Positions 14,204 to 18,054 of a DNA stretch of 18,054 nucleotides are shown piece by piece. Numbering within the stretch: the stretch's first letter is position 1; every line of letters begins with the position of its first letter. The position numbers were made by a program, and so were the translations under genes. The stretch lies in assembly GCA_905214605.1 (NCBI GenBank), contig CAJMMY010000006.1, positions 1 to 18,054 of the forward strand, written 5' to 3'. The notes below the pieces were generated by a model that saw only the letters and a list, made by a program, of their open reading frames with translations, searched no databases and had not been told where the DNA came from. Source of the DNA: an uncultured bacterium. GTDB lineage: Bacteria > Bacillota_A > Clostridia > Oscillospirales > Oscillospiraceae.

Positions 14204-16549
14204 ATGACCTTAGACGAATTAAAGCCCGGGCAGGACGCCTATATTGAATCGGTAAACTGCGAAGAGCTTTCTCTGAAAAAACATATTCTGGACATGGGCC
14301 TGACCCCCGGAACGGAAGTCACTCTGGTGAAAACCGCCCCCATGGGCGACCCCCTGCAGCTGACTGTGCGGGGGTATGAACTGACCCTGCGAAAAGCGGA
14401 CGCGGCGCATATCACCTTGCAGAAGGTCCATTCCGCCCACGAAAAGGCCGCCGGCACCGTAGAGCCGGACATCAACCACCCCCAAACCGGCGAAATGGGC
14501 ATTTACCACGTCCGCACCGGGCAGCCCCCCATTCCCGACGGGCAGCCCATCACCTTTGCCTTAGCCGGCAACCAAAACTGCGGAAAAACCACGCTGTTCA
14601 ATCAGCTCACCGGCTCCAATCAGCACGTGGGCAACTTCCCCGGCGTTACCGTGGACCGGAAAGACGGCACCATTCGGGGGCACAGCGAGGCCGTGATTAC
14701 CGACCTGCCGGGAATTTATTCCCTGTCCCCCTACACCAGTGAAGAGGTGGTCACCCGGCAGTTTTTGCTGGACGAGCACCCCTCCGGCATCATCAACATT
14801 GTAGACGCCACCAACATTCAGCGGAATCTGTACCTGACCATGCAGCTGATTGAGCTGGACATTCCCATGGTACTGGCGCTGAACATGATGGACGAGGTTC
14901 TGAACAACGGCGGTACCATTCAGGTCAACCGTTTGGAAGAGCTTTTGGGTATTCCCGTGGTGCCCATTTCCGCCGCCAAAAACGAGGGCATTGAGGAATT
15001 GGTCCGCCATGCCCTTCATGTGGCCAAATACCGGGAGCAGCCCGGCCGCCGGGACTTCTGCGAGCCCTACGGGCGGGACGGCGGCGCGGTGCACCGCTGC
15101 ATTCATGGCATTGAGCATTTGATTGACGACCATGCCGCTGCCGCAGACATTCCCCTCCGTTTCGCCGCCACCAAGCTGGTGGAGGGCGACCCGCTGATTC
15201 TCAAGGCCCTGCAATTGGACCCCAACGAGCAGGACGCCATCGAGCATATCGTCACCCAGATGGAGCAGGAGTGCGGCAAAGAGCGGCAAGCCGCTCTGGC
15301 GGACATGCGGTTCAGCTTTATCGAAAAAGTCTGCGACGCAACCGTGGTAAAGCCCCGGGAGAGCAAGGAACACGCCCGCAGCGCCAAAATCGACCAGGTG
15401 CTGACCGGCCGTTGGACGGCAATTCCCTCCTTCATCGGCATTATGGCATTGGTGTTCTGGCTGACCTTCGGCGTCATCGGCAGCGCGCTGTCGGATTGGC
15501 TGGCCATGGGCATTGACTGGCTCACCGGGGTGTGCAATTCCGCCCTGATTGCCTACGGCTTGAATCCCGTGGTCCGTTCCCTCATCATTGACGGTATCTT
15601 CAAAGGCGTGGGCAGCGTGTTGTCATTTATGCCCATCATCGTGGTGCTGTTCTTCTTCCTGTCCATTCTGGAGGACAGCGGCTATATGGCCCGGGTGGCC
15701 TTTGTGATGGATAAGCTGCTGCGAAAAATCGGTTTGTCCGGCCGTAGCTTTGTGCCCATGCTGATTGGTTTCGGCTGCTCTGTTCCCGCCATTATGGCCA
15801 CCAGAACGCTGCCCTCGGAGCGTGACCGGAAAATGACCATTCTCCTGATGCCCTTTATGTCCTGCTCCGCAAAATTGCCTATTTATGCCACGTTCTCCGC
15901 ATTTTTCTTCCCGAAAAATGCCCCGTTGGTGATGATTGCCCTGTACTTTACCGGCATCATCGTGGCCATTCTCTTTGCTTTGATTCTGAAAACCGTTGCA
16001 TTCAAGGGCGAGCCCGTGCCGTTCGTGATGGAGCTGCCCAACTACCGTATGCCCGGTGCAAAAAACGTGGGCAAGCTGATGTACGACAAGGCCAAAGACT
16101 TTGTCACCCGGGCATTTACCGTGATTTTTGTGGCCACCATTGTCATTTGGTTCCTGCAAACCTTTGACGCCCGGCTGAACGTGGTCCATGACTCCTCCCA
16201 GAGCCTGCTGGCCATGCTGGGCGGTCTGATTGCCCCCTTGTTCAAACCCTTGGGTCTGGACGATTGGCGGCTGAGCACGGCGCTGATTACCGGCTTTATG
16301 GCCAAGGAAAGCGTTGTCAGTACGCTGACCGTGCTGTTGGGCGGCACCGCCGGATTGGCTGCCGTTTTGACCCCGCTGGCTGCGGTAAGCTTTCTGGTGT
16401 TCTGCCTGCTGTACACTCCCTGCGTGGCAGCCATTGCCTCTGTCAAGCGGGAACTTGGCACCAAATGGGCCGTGGGCATGTGCCTGACCCAGTGCGTAAT
16501 TGCATGGTTGGTGGCATGTCTGGTGTTCTGGGTGGCCCATTTACTGTAA
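14204..16549 (+). CDS. feoB: FeoA-FeoB fusion, ferrous iron transporter
   Basis: This 781-residue protein has a FeoA SH3-like domain at residues 1-75 (LKKHILDMGLTPGTEV at 24-39). A linker of about 40 residues leads to a complete FeoB. The G-domain shows G1 GNQNCGKTTLFN (122-133), the G2 loop VGNFPGVTVD (142-151), G3 DLPG (167-170), G4 NMMD (227-230) and probable G5 ISAAK (255-259). The membrane core follows, from about residue 405, with LEDSGYMARVAF (489-500), GFGCSVPAIMATRTL (522-536), PFMSCSAKLP (550-559) and LLYTPCVA. It imports Fe2+ across the cytoplasmic membrane. G1 has Gln where family members usually have Pro (NPNxGKT); the P-loop Lys and Thr are intact. The ATG at 14204 follows GAGG at 14191-14194. 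It is the first gene of a two-gene operon controlled by the upstream palindrome. Confidence 0.97.
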   Translation: MTLDELKPGQDAYIESVNCEELSLKKHILDMGLTPGTEVTLVKTAPMGDPLQLTVRGYELTLRKADAAHITLQKVHSAHEKAAGTVEPDINHPQTGEMGIYHVRTGQPPIPDGQPITFALAGNQNCGKTTLFNQLTGSNQHVGNFPGVTVDRKDGTIRGHSEAVITDLPGIYSLSPYTSEEVVTRQFLLDEHPSGIINIVDATNIQRNLYLTMQLIELDIPMVLALNMMDEVLNNGGTIQVNRLEELLGIPVVPISAAKNEGIEELVRHALHVAKYREQPGRRDFCEPYGRDGGAVHRCIHGIEHLIDDHAAAADIPLRFAATKLVEGDPLILKALQLDPNEQDAIEHIVTQMEQECGKERQAALADMRFSFIEKVCDATVVKPRESKEHARSAKIDQVLTGRWTAIPSFIGIMALVFWLTFGVIGSALSDWLAMGIDWLTGVCNSALIAYGLNPVVRSLIIDGIFKGVGSVLSFMPIIVVLFFFLSILEDSGYMARVAFVMDKLLRKIGLSGRSFVPMLIGFGCSVPAIMATRTLPSERDRKMTILLMPFMSCSAKLPIYATFSAFFFPKNAPLVMIALYFTGIIVAILFALILKTVAFKGEPVPFVMELPNYRMPGAKNVGKLMYDKAKDFVTRAFTVIFVATIVIWFLQTFDARLNVVHDSSQSLLAMLGGLIAPLFKPLGLDDWRLSTALITGFMAKESVVSTLTVLLGGTAGLAAVLTPLAAVSFLVFCLLYTPCVAAIASVKRELGTKWAVGMCLTQCVIAWLVACLVFWVAHLL

Positions 16550-16559
16550 GGTACGCGCC

Positions 16560-16709
16560 ATGGCTGTGATTATTTTACTGGTTCTGGCGGTCTGGCTTGT
16601 CTGGGCGCTCCGCTCCATTCGCGCCGGAAAAACCGGCGGATGCAGCGGAGATTGTGCCCATTGCGGACAATCCTGCAATACCCGGAATACACCCGATCAA
16701 AAGAGATAG
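16560..16709 (+). CDS. FeoB-associated Cys-rich membrane peptide
   Basis: This 49-residue peptide has one N-terminal transmembrane helix (MAVIILLVLAVWLVWALRSI, about 2-20). A short cytoplasmic tail carries four cysteines in the pattern C-x3-C-x2-C-x3-C (CSGDCAHCGQSC). This is the layout of the FeoB-associated Cys-rich family (PF12669 type) found directly after feoB in many Clostridia. A role in Fe2+ handling or in regulating FeoB is assumed from context; the Cys cluster could bind iron or an Fe-S cluster. The ATG lies 10 bases after the feoB stop with only a weak ribosome binding site (AAGGTACG), suggesting coupled translation. The stop codon falls inside the terminator stem. Confidence 0.87.
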   Translation: MAVIILLVLAVWLVWALRSIRAGKTGGCSGDCAHCGQSCNTRNTPDQKR

Positions 16710-16734
16710 AAACCGGCGGTTTCTATCTCTTTTG
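16699..16734 (+). terminator. Rho-independent terminator of the feo operon
   Basis: AAAAGAGATAGAAACC (16699-16714) pairs perfectly with GGTTTCTATCTCTTTT (16718-16733) around a GGC loop. The T-run forms the 3' end of the stem. The last codons of the Cys-rich gene lie in the 5' arm. Confidence 0.9.
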
Positions 16735-16751
16735 TATTTCTCACTTTATTC

Positions 16752-16812
16752 CCCATTGACAAAGTAGGTTTCTTGTGGTATTGTTTTTCTTACCCATTGA
16801 TTTGATAGGTTT
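16752..16812 (+). repeat. Split direct repeat CCCATTGA-N5-TAGGTTT at the cysteine desulfurase promoter
   Basis: CCCATTGA-N5-TAGGTTT occurs at 16752-16771 and again at 16793-16812. Fifteen fixed bases with identical internal spacing are repeated at an offset of 41 bases, about four helical turns. The five spacer bases differ completely (CAAAG versus TTTGA), as expected for a binding site with two recognised halves. The first copy contains most of the -35 box; the second ends just before the ribosome binding site. Confidence 0.75.
16756..16784 (+). promoter_or_regulatory. Promoter of the cysteine desulfurase gene
   Basis: Consensus TTGACA (16756-16761), a 17-base spacer and TATTGT (16779-16784), with an extended -10 TGG just before it. 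The predicted start is near 16791, giving a leader of about 34 bases. Confidence 0.75.
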
Positions 16813-16824
16813 AAGGAGGGCGGC

Positions 16825-17994
16825 ATGGAACTTTATGCAGATTACGCAGCAACCACACCCATGAGTCCCGCTGCCGTCAATGCCATGCTGCCCTATTTGC
16901 AATCCGTCTACGGCAACCCCTCCAGTCAGCATCGAGTAGGGCAAGCCGCCGCGCAGGCGCTGCAAACCGCCCGGGAATCCATTGCCCGGTGCATCTGCGC
17001 CGCGCCCCGGGAAATTACATTCACCTCCGGGGGCAGCGAGGCCGACACCATGGCCATTCGCTCCGGGGCGCTGTGGGGGCGGACCCGGGGCAAAACCCAT
17101 CTGATTTCCACAGCCTTTGAACATCACGCCGTGCTGAATACCTTAAAACAGCTGGAAAGCGAGGGCTTTTCCGTCACGCTGCTGACGCCCCCGGAAAGCG
17201 GAATCATTTCCCCCGGGCAGGTGGCCGAGGCACTCCGGGAAGACACCGCATTGGTCTCCGTCATGTTCGCCAACAATGAAATCGGCACCATTCAGCCCAT
17301 CGCCGAAATCGGCCGGCTTTGCCGTGAACGAGGCGTATTGTTCCACACCGACGCCGTGCAGGCCGCGGGGCATCTGCCCATTGACGTGCAGGCCCAGAAC
17401 ATTGATTTTCTCTCCCTCTCCGCCCACAAGTTTTACGGGCCGAAGGGCGTCGGATTGTTATACACCCGCGCCGGAATTCCGCTGACCCCGGTGATTGCCG
17501 GGGGCGGGCAGGAACGGGGCAAACGGGGCGGCACGGAAAACGTTCCGGGGATTGCGGCTATGGCCGCAGCCTTGCAGGAATCCTGCGGTGTTTTGGAGCA
17601 GGAATCCCGGCGGCTTTCCGCTCTGCGGGACCGATTGATTGCCGGTCTGCTGACCGTTCCCCAAGCTGTTCTGAACGGAGACCCCATACAGCGCTTGCCC
17701 GGCAACGTGAACGTTTCCTTTCCCGGCATTGCCGGGGAAAGTCTGCTGCTCCTACTGGACGAGGCGGGCATCTGCGCCTCCTCCGGGTCCGCCTGCGCCT
17801 CCGGCTCTCTGGAACCCAGTCATGTACTGTTGGCCATCGGCCGTTCCCCCCGGTTGGCAAGCGCCTCCCTCCGTCTGACGTTGGGACGGGGCACCACCGA
17901 CGAGGACGTGGATACCTTATTGGCGGTCATTCCCGCCGCAGTGGCCCGGCTCCGCAGCCGATCTGCCCTTTGGCAGAATCCGGGCGCTGTTTAA
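16825..17994 (+). CDS. NifS/IscS-family cysteine desulfurase
   Basis: This 389-residue PLP enzyme converts cysteine to alanine and passes the sulfur, as a protein persulfide, to Fe-S cluster or tRNA-thiolation pathways. Visible motifs are YADYAATTPM (4-13), TSGGSEAD (67-74), the pyridine-stacking H101 in FEHHAV, NNEIGT (150-155), D176 and Q179 in HTDAVQAAGH, PLP-binding K202 in SAHKFYGPKG, RGGTEN (234-239) and catalytic C324 in SSGSACASG. All key residues and the full length are present. The ATG follows AAGGAGGG at good spacing. In Clostridia a gene of this kind is often followed by thiI or iscU, but only 60 bases remain, so the partner cannot be seen. The promoter carries a paired direct repeat, suggesting regulation by iron-sulfur or sulfur status (inference). 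Assigning it as NifS versus IscS is not possible from sequence alone. Confidence 0.93.
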   Translation: MELYADYAATTPMSPAAVNAMLPYLQSVYGNPSSQHRVGQAAAQALQTARESIARCICAAPREITFTSGGSEADTMAIRSGALWGRTRGKTHLISTAFEHHAVLNTLKQLESEGFSVTLLTPPESGIISPGQVAEALREDTALVSVMFANNEIGTIQPIAEIGRLCRERGVLFHTDAVQAAGHLPIDVQAQNIDFLSLSAHKFYGPKGVGLLYTRAGIPLTPVIAGGGQERGKRGGTENVPGIAAMAAALQESCGVLEQESRRLSALRDRLIAGLLTVPQAVLNGDPIQRLPGNVNVSFPGIAGESLLLLLDEAGICASSGSACASGSLEPSHVLLAIGRSPRLASASLRLTLGRGTTDEDVDTLLAVIPAAVARLRSRSALWQNPGAV

Positions 17995-18054
17995 TTTGCT
18001 ATTTTCCTCTCTACCCTCTCATAAAAAATATTCTTCCCCAGCAAAAATCGGGCG
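17995..18054. other. AT-rich intergenic tail at the window edge
   Basis: Sixty bases after the desulfurase stop contain a pyrimidine-rich tract and an A-run. I see no terminator hairpin, promoter or coding start, so the operon may continue beyond the window. Confidence 0.5.

Overview
The window looks like chromosomal DNA from an anaerobic, gut-type Clostridia (Bacillota), perhaps the Oscillospiraceae or a neighbouring family. The reasons are the moderately GC-rich coding sequence, the many GGAGG ribosome binding sites, a CsaB-type secondary cell wall polysaccharide (SCWP) operon, a 2-hydroxyacyl-CoA dehydratase-type activase, a FeoA-FeoB fusion and an UPF0251/DUF134 regulator. The taxonomy is inferred from gene content alone. 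I saw no phage, transposon, CRISPR array, rRNA or tRNA.

Left end (1-2080, minus strand). The start of a DUF134 DNA-binding protein runs off the edge. Its promoter is near-consensus and has a 12-bp perfect palindrome over the -35 box. Next is a complete CaiB/BaiF-like class III CoA-transferase. Upstream of that is a frame-broken remnant that I read as the middle domain of an acyl-CoA dehydrogenase, so this may be a decayed carnitine- or bile-acid-like CoA operon.

Middle (2140-8835, plus strand). A GreA-family elongation factor has its own promoter and terminator. It is followed by a compact five-gene operon: a Wzy/WaaL-type polysaccharide ligase or polymerase, a GT4 glycosyltransferase, two tandem single-span DUF4330 proteins, and a GT4-CsaB fusion that should pyruvylate the polysaccharide. 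Promoter, 5' hairpin and terminator are all visible. This operon, and the unexplained DUF4330 pair in it, is the best candidate here for something not yet described.

Middle-right (8879-13308, plus strand). A two-gene operon encodes a 985-residue protein (two BcrAD/BadFG ATPase domains plus a Cys-rich DUF2229-like part) and a 440-residue 2-hydroxyacyl-CoA dehydratase D-component-like protein, overlapping by 4 bp. No substrate-specific dehydratase genes are nearby, so the partner or substrate is unknown. A double-cubane-type low-potential reductase is one possibility.

Right end (13321-18054, plus strand). A small lipoprotein, preceded by a very short possible leader ORF, and a small membrane protein are orphans. 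Next is an iron-uptake unit: FeoA-FeoB fusion plus a FeoB-associated Cys-rich peptide, under a promoter covered by a 30-bp TTAG/CTAA operator of DtxR-like form. The window ends with a NifS/IscS-type cysteine desulfurase whose promoter region carries a striking split direct repeat.

Most transcription units here are individually bounded by recognisable sigma-A promoters and strong intrinsic terminators.
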